From contig CAKQSF010000012.1 in the NCBI GenBank assembly GCA_934272845.1, positions 1-58,781 of the forward strand: 58,781 bases of DNA, read 5' to 3'. The notes under the pieces are model-generated. The model ran no database searches. It was not told the origin of the DNA and saw only the letters and a program-made list of their open reading frames with translations. Of this stretch, positions 32,421 through 41,753 are shown piece by piece; positions within the stretch are counted from its first letter, which is position 1; the number at the start of each line of letters is the position of its first letter. The translations under genes and the position numbers were made by a program. Origin of the DNA: an uncultured Prevotella sp. (GTDB lineage: Bacteria > Bacteroidota > Bacteroidia > Bacteroidales > Bacteroidaceae).

Positions 32421-33341
32421 TTACTTGTTCACCTGGAACTTTGTGATACCGTCCTTAATGTAACCTACAATCTGGTTGGCTGCTGCGATACCTGCATTGG
32501 TGTTAGCCTCAGCAGTCTGCGCACCCATCTTCTTTGGAGTTGAGAAGTAACGACCTTCAAACTTAGCAAACTCTGCGTCAGCGTCTGGCTTGATGTCTGT
32601 AATGTACTTAAGGTCGGTACGCTCTGCCATGAGTTCGATAAGACCTGCCTCGTCAATAACTTCCTTACGGGCTGTATTGATAAGGATAGCGTTCTTCTTC
32701 ATTGTAGCGCAGAGGGCCTTGTTGATTGACTGCTTGGTCTCTGCTGTTGCAGGGATGTGTAATGAAACAATATCAGCCTCCTTAAAGAGATCTGCCTGTG
32801 AAGCCATTGCCTTAACACCTGCTGCCTCTATTACGTCTGCTGGACAATAAGCATCGTATGCGCATACTTCCATACCGAAGCCCTGAGCGATGCGAGCCAC
32901 GTTGCGACCTACGTTACCGAAAGCAAGAATACCGAGTTTCTTTCCCTTTAACTCGCTGCCAGCCTTGCCGTTGTAGAAGTTACGAACGGTGTAAACGAGC
33001 AAACCAAGCACGAGTTCTGCTACTGCATTAGCGTTCTGACCTGGGGTGTTCATGACAACAACGTTGTGGGCTGTTGCGGCTGCAAGGTCTACGTTGTCGT
33101 AACCTGCACCTGCACGTACTACTATCTTCAGGTTCTTTGCTGCATCAAACACCTCGTTGTCAATTTTGTCTGAACGGATGATGATAGCGTCAACGTCGGC
33201 TACTGCTGCAAGGAGTTGTGCCTTTTCTGTATACTTTTCGAGGAGGGCGAGTTCAAAACCTGCGCCTTCTATTACTTCCTTTATTCCTGCTACTGCTGCA
33301 GGAGCAAAAGGCTTTTCTGTTGCTATTAATACTTTTGCCAT
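32421..33341 (-). CDS. serA: D-3-phosphoglycerate dehydrogenase (short form)
   Basis: The start is at 33341 (MAKVLIATEK); the frame open to 33398 adds non-family residues. The 306-aa enzyme oxidises 3-phosphoglycerate in serine synthesis. It has the NAD loop FGNVGR (141-146), catalytic Arg 225 in LINTARKE and the Bacteroidetes-type tail STPKKMGAQTAEANTNAG. The usual H of the PH motif is replaced in this lineage by a KKMG segment. It lacks the ACT/ASB regulatory domains, so it should not be serine-inhibited in the usual way. serC lies 122 nt upstream. Confidence 0.93.
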   Translation of the reverse strand: MAKVLIATEKPFAPAAVAGIKEVIEGAGFELALLEKYTEKAQLLAAVADVDAIIIRSDKIDNEVFDAAKNLKIVVRAGAGYDNVDLAAATAHNVVVMNTPGQNANAVAELVLGLLVYTVRNFYNGKAGSELKGKKLGILAFGNVGRNVARIAQGFGMEVCAYDAYCPADVIEAAGVKAMASQADLFKEADIVSLHIPATAETKQSINKALCATMKKNAILINTARKEVIDEAGLIELMAERTDLKYITDIKPDADAEFAKFEGRYFSTPKKMGAQTAEANTNAGIAAANQIVGYIKDGITKFQVNK

Positions 33342-33463
33342 TGTTTTTTCTTGTTTTACATTGTGTATCTTGTTGCTCGCCATGCTAGGTATCACCACAC
33401 AATATGATTTTTAATAACTAGCAACGACTAAACAACAAAACAACCTAAAAACTAAACAACTAA

Positions 33464-34534
33464 TTAGTGCTTTGCCTCAAATTCCTTCATGCAAGCAACG
33501 AGTGCCTCACAGCCCTCGATGGTCTGTGCGTTATAGCAAGATGCACGGAAACCACCTACTGAACGGTGACCCTTGATGCCTACCATGCCACGCTCCTTCA
33601 TTGCAAAGTCGAGGAACTCCTGCTCCAACTCCTTGTACTCGTCATTCATAACGAAGCACAGGTTCATCAGTGAACGGTCCTCCACATTTGCTGTTCCGTG
33701 GAAGAGTTTGTTACGGTCTATCTCACCATATACTATCTCAGCACGCTGCTTTGCACGCTTCTCCATCTCTGCTACACCACCATTGCGCTTAATCCAACGC
33801 AGTGTTTCGAGTGCAGAATAAATAGGAACTACTGGTGGTGTGTTGAACATAGAACCCTTCTCTACGTGTGTGCGGTAGTCAAGCATTGTAGGAATCTGAC
33901 GTGATACCTTGCCGAGGAGATCGTTCTTGATGACACAGAATGTTACACCTGCCATAGCGAGGTTCTTCTGTGCACCACCGTAAATCATGCCATACTTGCT
34001 TACGTCGAGTGGACGTGAGAAGATATCAGAACTCATATCTGCGATTACTGGTACTGGTGAATCGAAGTCCTTACGTATTTCTGTGCCGTAGATAGTGTTG
34101 TTTGATGTGATATGGAAGTAATCAGCATCTGCAGGAATAGTAAAATCTTTTGGTATATAGGTATATGTAGCCTCTGCTGAAGATGCTACCTCTACAACTT
34201 CACCAAAGAGTTTTGCTTCCTTCATTGCCTTCTTTGCCCAAACACCTGTGTTAAGGTAAGCGGCCTTCTTCTCAAGGAAGTTATAAGGTATCATGCAGAA
34301 CTCAAGCGAAGCACCACCACCAAGGAAGATTACCGAGTAGCCCTCTGGTATCTGGAGTAATTCCTTGAACAACGCTACGGCTTCATCAACTACTGGCTGG
34401 AAGTCTTTTGCGCGGTGACTGATTTCCATCAGTGAAAGGCCTGAACCATTAAAGTCAAGACACTGTGCTGCGGTTGCCTCAATTACTTCGCGTGGAAGCA
34501 TTGATGGTCCTGCATTAAAATTGTACTTCTTCAT
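33464..34534 (-). CDS. serC: Phosphoserine aminotransferase
   Basis: The 356-aa PLP enzyme makes phosphoserine from phosphohydroxypyruvate. It has FNAGPSMLP at the N-terminus, GGGASLEF (72-79), the PLP lysine K190 in [12 protein letters not shown] and [15 protein letters not shown] at the C-terminus. It is transcribed with serA and has a full consensus promoter upstream (34637-34668). Confidence 0.97.
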   Translation of the reverse strand: MKKYNFNAGPSMLPREVIEATAAQCLDFNGSGLSLMEISHRAKDFQPVVDEAVALFKELLQIPEGYSVIFLGGGASLEFCMIPYNFLEKKAAYLNTGVWAKKAMKEAKLFGEVVEVASSAEATYTYIPKDFTIPADADYFHITSNNTIYGTEIRKDFDSPVPVIADMSSDIFSRPLDVSKYGMIYGGAQKNLAMAGVTFCVIKNDLLGKVSRQIPTMLDYRTHVEKGSMFNTPPVVPIYSALETLRWIKRNGGVAEMEKRAKQRAEIVYGEIDRNKLFHGTANVEDRSLMNLCFVMNDEYKELEQEFLDFAMKERGMVGIKGHRSVGGFRASCYNAQTIEGCEALVACMKEFEAKH

Positions 34535-34636
34535 TGATTTATTGTTTAAAGTTTATATAGGCTCTTTTGGAGTTTCTTTTTTCCGCTTTTACGAAAGTTA
34601 CTTCGTAGGCAAAGTTTATGGTTAGACTTTGCGGAG

Positions 34637-34668
34637 CAAAGGTACACATTTTATTTGAAAACGACAAA
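34637..34668 (-). promoter_or_regulatory. serC promoter
   Basis: TTTG (34668-34665), 20 nt, then TACCTTTG (34644-34637) on the minus strand: a full consensus, about 100 nt before the serC ATG. Confidence 0.8.
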
Positions 34669-34704
34669 AAAAAAATGCACAAAATCAGTTTTTTGTGCAT
34701 TTTT
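34666..34704 (-). terminator. menA terminator
   Basis: AAAATGCACAAAA pairs with TTTTGTGCATTTT; the minus-strand continuation is a long T-run. It overlaps the serC -33 box, so menA transcripts end at the serC promoter. Confidence 0.75.
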
Positions 34705-34712
34705 ATAACATT

Positions 34713-35621
34713 TCATGATAATATGATAAGTATGGTTGTCAATATGCCAAAGATGAAGATATTTCTTGCTGTCATACCTAAAACGCGGTTTAATGCTTTT
34801 CCTTCACCTATTTTACGCATTGTATACCACGTATGAAGATGGGGGACGAGGATGGCTACGACGTATAGCAACTGCCATATATTATTCTTTATACCTAACA
34901 ATACTAGTATTATCGACATAGGAACAATGAGCAAATACAACAATTCTGTTGACTCACGACCCAACAATACCACAAGGGTGCATTTGCCTACTGAACGATC
35001 GTTATCGATATCGCGATAGTTATTTACTAATAACAAGGTGTCGACTACGAGACCTGACGCAAGAGAAAGTGCCCAGACTGTTGCGTTGTCAAAAGATTGC
35101 AACGTCTCGGGCATCACAACATAATATGTAAAATAGCACGGCACAAGTCCAAAGAAAAGCAAGACTAACAGGTCGCCAAGTCCTTTACCGGCTAATAATG
35201 TTGTGTACAGGAAGCAAAATATCATGCAGGCTACACCTACCCATACCAAATGCCAACCACCATAAAGAACTAATGGCATGCCCACTACGCCTGCCAAAGC
35301 CGCTGTTATACCTATGGCTATATACATGGCGCGTAGCGTTACCCAACCTTGTTGACACGCACGCTGCGGCCCGAGGCGCTGCTCATTATCACGTCCACAA
35401 ACGCAGTCATAATAATCGTTGACAAAATTTGCTTCTATCTGCATAACAAAAGCGAAGAGGAAACAGAATATCATTGCCATATATTCTACACCCGTGCCTG
35501 ATGTTTCTCTCCACGCTACTGCACTACCTATCATTACGGGCACTGCTGCTGCCGTCAATGTTTTGGGGCGTGAGGCAAGCAACCACGCTCTTACGGAGTT
35601 CTGCTTTACTGTTTCTGACAT
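34713..35621 (-). CDS. menA: 1,4-dihydroxy-2-naphthoate polyprenyltransferase
   Basis: The 302-aa UbiA-superfamily enzyme attaches the isoprenoid tail in menaquinone synthesis. It has about eight membrane helices. Motifs: NDYYDCVCGRD (68-78, the first Asp-rich prenyl-diphosphate site) and NNYRDIDNDRSVGK (the second site). The length is canonical. It overlaps the stop of the upstream HD-domain gene by 16 bp, suggesting coupled translation. No other men genes are in the window. Confidence 0.93.
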   Translation of the reverse strand: MSETVKQNSVRAWLLASRPKTLTAAAVPVMIGSAVAWRETSGTGVEYMAMIFCFLFAFVMQIEANFVNDYYDCVCGRDNEQRLGPQRACQQGWVTLRAMYIAIGITAALAGVVGMPLVLYGGWHLVWVGVACMIFCFLYTTLLAGKGLGDLLVLLFFGLVPCYFTYYVVMPETLQSFDNATVWALSLASGLVVDTLLLVNNYRDIDNDRSVGKCTLVVLLGRESTELLYLLIVPMSIILVLLGIKNNIWQLLYVVAILVPHLHTWYTMRKIGEGKALNRVLGMTARNIFIFGILTTILIILS

Positions 35622-36268
35622 GGGCTTAATGGTGAGGTTTGGGTTAATTGGTTATATATTCTGTCGAAGGTTTGGCGTAACAAAGACTCGTTTACTATTA
35701 TTGAGCGTAGTTCATTAAGGTTTTTCTCATTCTCTGAACCTAATATCCACAAGTGGATGTAACCTGAAGCGGAATACTTTTGCTTTATATGTTCGTAGAA
35801 TCTTTCCCAGTGTTCTTGGGCGTTTTTCTCTGGATAATGATCAAGGCCGAACTGTATTGTTCGCTTAAACACTGTCTCTGGTTGTAAATCGCGGTCTGCC
35901 TCTGCCACTATCTTGCCGTATATGGAACGTGGGGCTCTTGAGGCGGAAGCACGATGATCTTCTACTGCTTGAACCATCGTTTCTATCTGCTGACGCGTAA
36001 ACCACTTCTCTAAGCGTTTATCGGCACGCAATATCTTTCCACCTGTTATATGATGGATGGCACGTGGTCCCTCTAATCCTAAGTCATGATAGGCTGCTAT
36101 GGCATACGCCATGTTGGCATCTGCTCCCATTTTGCGAGCGAGTTTGCCTGAAGCCTTTATTACATGCATCACGTGTTCCATGTTATGTGCGGAATCAAAG
36201 GACGCATAACGTGGCAGTATGTTACGCTCTACGAATTCCATAAGATCAAGAGATACGCTGTGTTCCAT
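35606..36268 (-). CDS. HD-domain phosphohydrolase-like protein
   Basis: The start is at 36268 (MEHSVSLDLMEF); the upstream open frame runs through the dapA terminator and is rejected. The 220-aa protein has HD-superfamily metal ligands: HNMEHV (28-33), AAYHDLGL (59-66) and later VEDHRAS and AEADRDLQ. It probably hydrolyses a nucleotide or phosphomonoester; the substrate is unknown. It is coupled to menA by overlap. Confidence 0.82.
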   Translation of the reverse strand: MEHSVSLDLMEFVERNILPRYASFDSAHNMEHVMHVIKASGKLARKMGADANMAYAIAAYHDLGLEGPRAIHHITGGKILRADKRLEKWFTRQQIETMVQAVEDHRASASRAPRSIYGKIVAEADRDLQPETVFKRTIQFGLDHYPEKNAQEHWERFYEHIKQKYSASGYIHLWILGSENEKNLNELRSIIVNESLLRQTFDRIYNQLTQTSPLSPCQKQ

Positions 36269-36293
36269 TTCTTGTTTTGTTAAGGTGGTATAT

Positions 36294-36340
36294 AAAAAAA
36301 AGTTCCTGCATCCGCTTAAACGCACGAATGCAGGAACTTT
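36294..36340 (-). terminator. dapA terminator
   Basis: AAAGTTCCTGCAT (36299-36311) pairs perfectly with ATGCAGGAACTTT (36328-36340); on the minus strand it is followed by eight T. Confidence 0.85.
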
Positions 36341-36420
36341 ATACATGTCTTTATGTATCCCTACATTTACATTAGGGGATTTTTCTTGCCTTAGAACTTT
36401 GAAGAACAATTGTCAAGGTT

Positions 36421-37305
36421 CTACAGTTTCAAGTCTTTCAGTACTTGAGCAATCTTCTGACGCGTTGTGAGACGTGTTGGAACGAGTGGCAAACGCAATA
36501 CATTCTCCATCAATCCCATCTCACTCATCAATGCCTTTACACCTGCTGGGTTGCCATCTACGAAGAGAAGACTGTAAAGGTCTGTAAATTTATGGTGTAT
36601 CTTCTGCGCTGCACCAAACTCGCCACGGAACTCAAGGCGTATCATACGTGAGAATTCCTTAGGCAGGGCATTGCCGATTACTGATATTACACCTACTGCA
36701 CCACATGCTATCATTGGGAAGGTAAGAGCGTCATCTCCTGACAGTACCTCAAAGTCTGCAGGCTTATACTTTATGATTTCGTCTACCTGCTCAATGGAAC
36801 CACTGGCCTCTTTGATTGCAACAATGTTATCACAGTCGTTGGCAAGACGGCAGGTTGTCTCTGGCTTGAGGTTGATACCTGTACGTCCTGGTACATTGTA
36901 AAGCACTACTGGTAACTTCGTTGCAGCGGCTATAGCCTTAAAGTGCTGGTAAAGACCCTCCTGAGAAGGTTTATTATAATAAGGACAAACAGAGAGTACG
37001 CCATCGATTCCACTAAAATCGTATGTATGTAACATCTCAACTACTGCAGCAGTGTTATTGCCTCCACAGCCCATCAGCAACGGAACGCGTCCTGCTACCT
37101 GCTTAACGATAAACTGCTTTATAGCATAGTGCTCCTCGGATGAGAGGCAAGGCGTCTCACCTGTTGTAGCAAGGATGCAGAGAAAGTCTGCACCATTGCC
37201 CAACTGATAGTCTATTATTGACCCCAATGAATCGAAATCCACAGAGCCATCCTCTTTGAACGGGGTGACAAGGGCTATGCCCAAGCCGCGAAATATGTTC
37301 TGCAT
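36421..37305 (-). CDS. dapA: 4-hydroxy-tetrahydrodipicolinate synthase
   Basis: The 294-aa class I aldolase condenses pyruvate with aspartate semialdehyde for lysine and diaminopimelate. It has the Schiff-base lysine K165 in IVAIKEASGS, Tyr 136 in YNVPGRTGIN and ATTGET (46-51). It is the last gene of the purF-carA-carB-dapA leftward run, 41 nt after carB, and ends at a strong terminator. Confidence 0.96.
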   Translation of the reverse strand: MQNIFRGLGIALVTPFKEDGSVDFDSLGSIIDYQLGNGADFLCILATTGETPCLSSEEHYAIKQFIVKQVAGRVPLLMGCGGNNTAAVVEMLHTYDFSGIDGVLSVCPYYNKPSQEGLYQHFKAIAAATKLPVVLYNVPGRTGINLKPETTCRLANDCDNIVAIKEASGSIEQVDEIIKYKPADFEVLSGDDALTFPMIACGAVGVISVIGNALPKEFSRMIRLEFRGEFGAAQKIHHKFTDLYSLLFVDGNPAGVKALMSEMGLMENVLRLPLVPTRLTTRQKIAQVLKDLKL

Positions 37306-37346
37306 ATATTATCTTATTTTCTTTGGTTTGGTTCTGATTACACCTC

Positions 37347-40300
37347 TTATTTATAATCCTGCCATGGCTTTATGGCAATCTTGTCAAGCGGCATTGTACA
37401 GAATGCATTTATGAATGCGGAAGCAAGTCGTGAATTTGTTATTAGCGGTATGTTAAGATCTATCGCTGCACGACGTATCTTATAACCGTTGTCAAGTTCT
37501 CTTGCTGTCAGATTCTTAGGTATATTGACTACCATGTCTATCTCCTTGTTGTGCAACATATCAAGAGCCTGTGGCTTCTTGTCTGCATCTGATGGCCAAA
37601 AGACTTCTATGCTTGGAATGCCGTTCTCTGCAAGGAACTTATATGTTCCGCCTGTTGCATACAGTTGATAGCCGTGTTTAACAAGCATCTTGGCTGCATC
37701 AAGCATCTCTGCCTTCTGCTTCGTTGAACCTGTAGAAAGAAGTATGTTCTTCTTAGGTATACGATGACCTACTGACAACATTGCTTTAAGAAGTGCACAT
37801 GATGTGTCATTACCTATACAACCTACCTCACCTGTTGATGCCATGTCAACACCAAGGACTGGGTCTGCCTTTTGGAGACGATTGAATGAGAACTGTGATG
37901 CCTTGATTCCTACGTAGTCGAGATCGAAGAGATCCTTGTTAGGACGCTCAAACGGTACACCGAGCATTATCTTGGTTGCAAGGTCAATAAGGTTATATTT
38001 TAATACCTTGCTGACAAATGGGAATGAACGTGACGCACGAAGGTTTGTTTCTATCACAAGGATGTCGTTGTCCTTTGCCATATACTGACAGTTGAACGGA
38101 CCTGAGATATGCAACTCCTTTGCAATCTGCTTCGTAATACGCTTGATGCGACGTACTGTCTCAACGTAAAGTTTCTGTGGTGGGAACTGAAGGGTTGCGT
38201 CTCCTGAGTGTACACCAGCAAACTCTACGTGCTCTGAGATTGCATAAGCGATCACTTCGCCATCTTTTGCTACACCATCGAAGTCTATTTCCTTTGCATG
38301 CTCTATGAATTTGCTGACCACCACTGGGTGTTCTGCACTTACATTGGCTGCCATCTGCAGGAACTTCTCTAATTCCTCACGGTTTGAACATACGTTCATT
38401 GCCGCACCTGAGAGTACGTATGAAGGACGAACGAGAACAGGGAAACCTACTCTATCAATGAAGGCATTCATCTCATCCATACTTGTCAGCGCTGCCCATT
38501 CTGGCTGTGCAACACCTATTCGGTCAAGCATAGAAGAGAAACGGTCACGATCCTCACAGTTATCTATATCTTTTGCTGATGTACCAAGGATTGGAACATT
38601 CTGCGCATCAAGTTGCATTGCAAGGTTGTTTGGTATCTGACCACCTGTTGAAACGATAACTCCATGAGGGGTTTCAAGGTCTATAATATCCATTACACGC
38701 TCGAATGTTAACTCATCAAAGTAAAGACGGTCACACATATCATAGTCTGTTGACACGGTCTCTGGATTATAGTTAATCATTACAGAACGGTAACCTTGCT
38801 TACGTATGGTGTTAAGTGCTTGAACTCCACACCAGTCAAACTCTACTGATGAACCTATACGATAAGCACCAGAACCAAGTACTACTATTGACTTCTTATC
38901 ATTCTCGTACTTGATATCATTAGCAATGCCTGCATAAGTAAGGTACAGATAGTTGGTCTGTGCTGGGTATTCTGCTGCAAGTGTATCTATCTGCTTCACT
39001 ACAGGCAATACTCCCATTCTCTTTCTGAACGCTCTTACCGTAAGACAAGCCTTGTGCATGTTGCCCAACTCTTTTTCAAGACCAACAGCACGAGCGACCT
39101 GGAAGTCGGTAAAGCCATAAACTTTTGCCTCAAGTAATAATTCCTTGTCAAGAGTATTGATGTTACACTTCTTCATCTTCTCATCGATATCGATGATGTG
39201 CTTCAACTTCTCAAGGAACCATTTATCTATCTTGGTAAGTTCATGTATCTGATCTACGGTATAACCTTTGTGCATTGCCTTTGAGATAACGAATACACGC
39301 TTATCTGTTGGCTCACGCAATGCAGCATCTATATCATCTATTTCCAGCTCTTTGTTCTCCACAAAGCCGTGCATACCCTGACCTATCATGCGGAGTCCCT
39401 TCTGTATTGCCTCTTCAAAGTTACGACCGATAGCCATAACCTCACCAACAGACTTCATAGAAGAACCCAGTTCCTTGTCTACTCCACGGAACTTTGAAAG
39501 ATCCCAACGTGGTATTTTACAAACTACATAGTCAAGGGCAGGTTCAAAGAACGCAGATGTTGTCTTCGTTACAGAGTTTTTAAGTTCAAAGAGTCCATAA
39601 CCCATACCGAGTTTTGCAGCAACAAAAGCAAGAGGATAACCTGTTGCCTTTGAGGCAAGAGCAGATGAACGTGACAAACGAGCGTTTACTTCTATGACAC
39701 GATAGTCTTCTGACTTAGGGTCATAAGCATACTGCACGTTACATTCTCCGACGATACCCACGTGGCGGATAATCTTGATTGCAAGTGCACGGAGTTTATG
39801 ATAATCTGTATTTGACAGTGTCTGTGAAGGAGCAATGACAATAGACTCACCAGTATGTATACCCAATGGGTCAAAGTTCTCCATGTTACATACTGTTATA
39901 CAGTTATCATAACGGTCACGTACTACTTCATACTCTATCTCCTTCCAACCTTTCAGTGATTTCTCTACAAGCACCTGTGGTGAGAAAGAGAAAGCCTTTT
40001 CTGCCAACTGATTAAGTTCTTCCTCGTTGTCGCAGAAGCCAGAACCAAGTCCACCAAGTGCATATGCAGCACGTATAATCACAGGATAACCGAGTTCTGC
40101 TGCCGCCTTACGAGCCTCCTCAATATTCTCGCAAGCATGAGATTTAATTGTTTGCACATTAATCTCATCGAGTTTCTTTACAAAAAGTTCACGGTCTTCT
40201 GTGTCCATGATAGCCTGTACTGGCGTACCAAGCACACGAACGTTATACTTTTCCAGTACTCCTGACTGATAAAGTTCCACGCCGCAGTTTAAGGCCGTTT

Positions 40301-40574
40301 GTCCTCCGAACGCCAAAAGGATACCATCAGGATGCTCCTGTTGTATAACACGCTCTACGAAGTATGGTTGTACAGGAAGGAAATATACCTTATCGGCTAC
40401 ACCTTCAGATGTCTGTACTGTTGCGATGTTAGGGTTAATAAGCACAGTTTCTACGCCTTCTTCGCGCAATGCTTTCAATGCCTGTGAACCAGAGTAGTCA
40501 AATTCTCCTGCTTCACCAATTTTTAAAGCACCAGAACCTAACAAGAGAACTTTCTTTATATTTTCGTCTTTCAT
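37347..40574 (-). CDS. carB: Carbamoyl-phosphate synthase large subunit
   Basis: The start is at 40574 (MKDENIKKVLLLGSG); the longer frame to 40664 overlaps carA and is rejected. The 1075-aa protein is two tandem ATP-grasp halves (the second begins near KKSIVVLGSGAYRIGSSVEF). The C-terminal MGS-like allosteric domain contains LATGGTYKFLAENG-type sequence. It makes carbamoyl phosphate for pyrimidines and arginine with CarA, which lies immediately upstream. Confidence 0.97.
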   Translation of the reverse strand: MKDENIKKVLLLGSGALKIGEAGEFDYSGSQALKALREEGVETVLINPNIATVQTSEGVADKVYFLPVQPYFVERVIQQEHPDGILLAFGGQTALNCGVELYQSGVLEKYNVRVLGTPVQAIMDTEDRELFVKKLDEINVQTIKSHACENIEEARKAAAELGYPVIIRAAYALGGLGSGFCDNEEELNQLAEKAFSFSPQVLVEKSLKGWKEIEYEVVRDRYDNCITVCNMENFDPLGIHTGESIVIAPSQTLSNTDYHKLRALAIKIIRHVGIVGECNVQYAYDPKSEDYRVIEVNARLSRSSALASKATGYPLAFVAAKLGMGYGLFELKNSVTKTTSAFFEPALDYVVCKIPRWDLSKFRGVDKELGSSMKSVGEVMAIGRNFEEAIQKGLRMIGQGMHGFVENKELEIDDIDAALREPTDKRVFVISKAMHKGYTVDQIHELTKIDKWFLEKLKHIIDIDEKMKKCNINTLDKELLLEAKVYGFTDFQVARAVGLEKELGNMHKACLTVRAFRKRMGVLPVVKQIDTLAAEYPAQTNYLYLTYAGIANDIKYENDKKSIVVLGSGAYRIGSSVEFDWCGVQALNTIRKQGYRSVMINYNPETVSTDYDMCDRLYFDELTFERVMDIIDLETPHGVIVSTGGQIPNNLAMQLDAQNVPILGTSAKDIDNCEDRDRFSSMLDRIGVAQPEWAALTSMDEMNAFIDRVGFPVLVRPSYVLSGAAMNVCSNREELEKFLQMAANVSAEHPVVVSKFIEHAKEIDFDGVAKDGEVIAYAISEHVEFAGVHSGDATLQFPPQKLYVETVRRIKRITKQIAKELHISGPFNCQYMAKDNDILVIETNLRASRSFPFVSKVLKYNLIDLATKIMLGVPFERPNKDLFDLDYVGIKASQFSFNRLQKADPVLGVDMASTGEVGCIGNDTSCALLKAMLSVGHRIPKKNILLSTGSTKQKAEMLDAAKMLVKHGYQLYATGGTYKFLAENGIPSIEVFWPSDADKKPQALDMLHNKEIDMVVNIPKNLTARELDNGYKIRRAAIDLNIPLITNSRLASAFINAFCTMPLDKIAIKPWQDYK

Positions 40575-40638
40575 TGTCGTTTGTTTCTTTTTACAGTTAA
40601 GGGGTGTTCCTATGTGTTGTAAGAATTTATTTAACAGT

Positions 40639-41712
40639 TTACAGTTTCTCCACAAACTTATCAAACATAAACTCTGTATCTACAGGTCCTGAGCATGCCT
40701 CTGGGTGGAACTGACTTGAGAACCAAGGCTTAGTCTTGTGCTTAATACCTTCATTAGAACCGTCATTCATGTTTACGAATAACTCCTCCCAGTCACTTCC
40801 AAGTGTCTTGGCGTCAACAGCATATCCGTGATTCTGTGATGTTACAAAACACTGATTTGTACCAACCATGCGCACTGGCTGATTGTGTGAACGGTGACCA
40901 TACTTCAACTTATATATGGTAGCGCCAGCAGCCTTAGCAAGGAGTTGGTTACCCATGCAGATACCACAAATCGGCTTATCACTCTTTGCCATTTGCTTCT
41001 GTATTATTCTTACAGCATCCTCACACATATCAGGGTCACCAGGACCATTTGCAAGGAAGAGACCATCAAACTCCATGTCAGTGTAATCATAGTTCCATGG
41101 TACTCTTATAACCTCACAGCCACGGTTTATGAGACAACGAATAATGTTGGCCTTAACTCCACAGTCAACAAGAACAACCTTCTTTGGAGCCCCTTCGTTA
41201 TATGTAAGGATTTTCTTTGTTGACACCTTATCTACAAAGTTCACTCCTTCGTAGTCAGCTTCCGGCACATTATCAGGCTCATCATCAAAGATTATCTTTC
41301 CCATCATGACACCATGCTCACGCAATACCTTTGTAAGTTCACGCGTATCAATGCCAGTTATTCCTGGTATCTGCTCCCTTTTCAGCCAGTCCGCAAGACT
41401 TTCCTTAGCGTTCCAATGGCTATACTCTGTGCTATAGTCTGCAACAATGATAGCAGAAGCATAGATTTTGTCGCTCTCCATGAATGTTGGCAATCCGTTT
41501 TCTTCGAATGTAAATGGCGGAACTCCATAGTTACCCACGAGTGGGTATGTGAGCACCATCAACTGTCCTGCATACGATGGATCAGTAAGGCTTTCTGGAT
41601 AACCCATCATAGCAGTGTTGAACACCACCTCACCCGCTACGGGTTTGTCGTATCCGAATGACTTTCCATGGAACTTGGTTCCGTCCTGTAATACTAATGT
41701 TACCTTTTTCAT
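40639..41712 (-). CDS. carA: Carbamoyl-phosphate synthase small subunit
   Basis: The 357-aa glutaminase subunit has an N-terminal CPSase domain (MKKVTLVLQDGT, GYPESLTDPSYAGQ) and a class I amidotransferase domain with nucleophile C252 in GICMGNQLL, plus H336 and E338 in QFHPEA. It supplies ammonia to CarB. It lies between purF (41 nt) and carB (64 nt) in one leftward unit. Confidence 0.97.
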   Translation of the reverse strand: MKKVTLVLQDGTKFHGKSFGYDKPVAGEVVFNTAMMGYPESLTDPSYAGQLMVLTYPLVGNYGVPPFTFEENGLPTFMESDKIYASAIIVADYSTEYSHWNAKESLADWLKREQIPGITGIDTRELTKVLREHGVMMGKIIFDDEPDNVPEADYEGVNFVDKVSTKKILTYNEGAPKKVVLVDCGVKANIIRCLINRGCEVIRVPWNYDYTDMEFDGLFLANGPGDPDMCEDAVRIIQKQMAKSDKPICGICMGNQLLAKAAGATIYKLKYGHRSHNQPVRMVGTNQCFVTSQNHGYAVDAKTLGSDWEELFVNMNDGSNEGIKHKTKPWFSSQFHPEACSGPVDTEFMFDKFVEKL

Positions 41713-41753
41713 TTTCTTTGTTTTATCTATTTCCTATTGCCAAACCATGATGT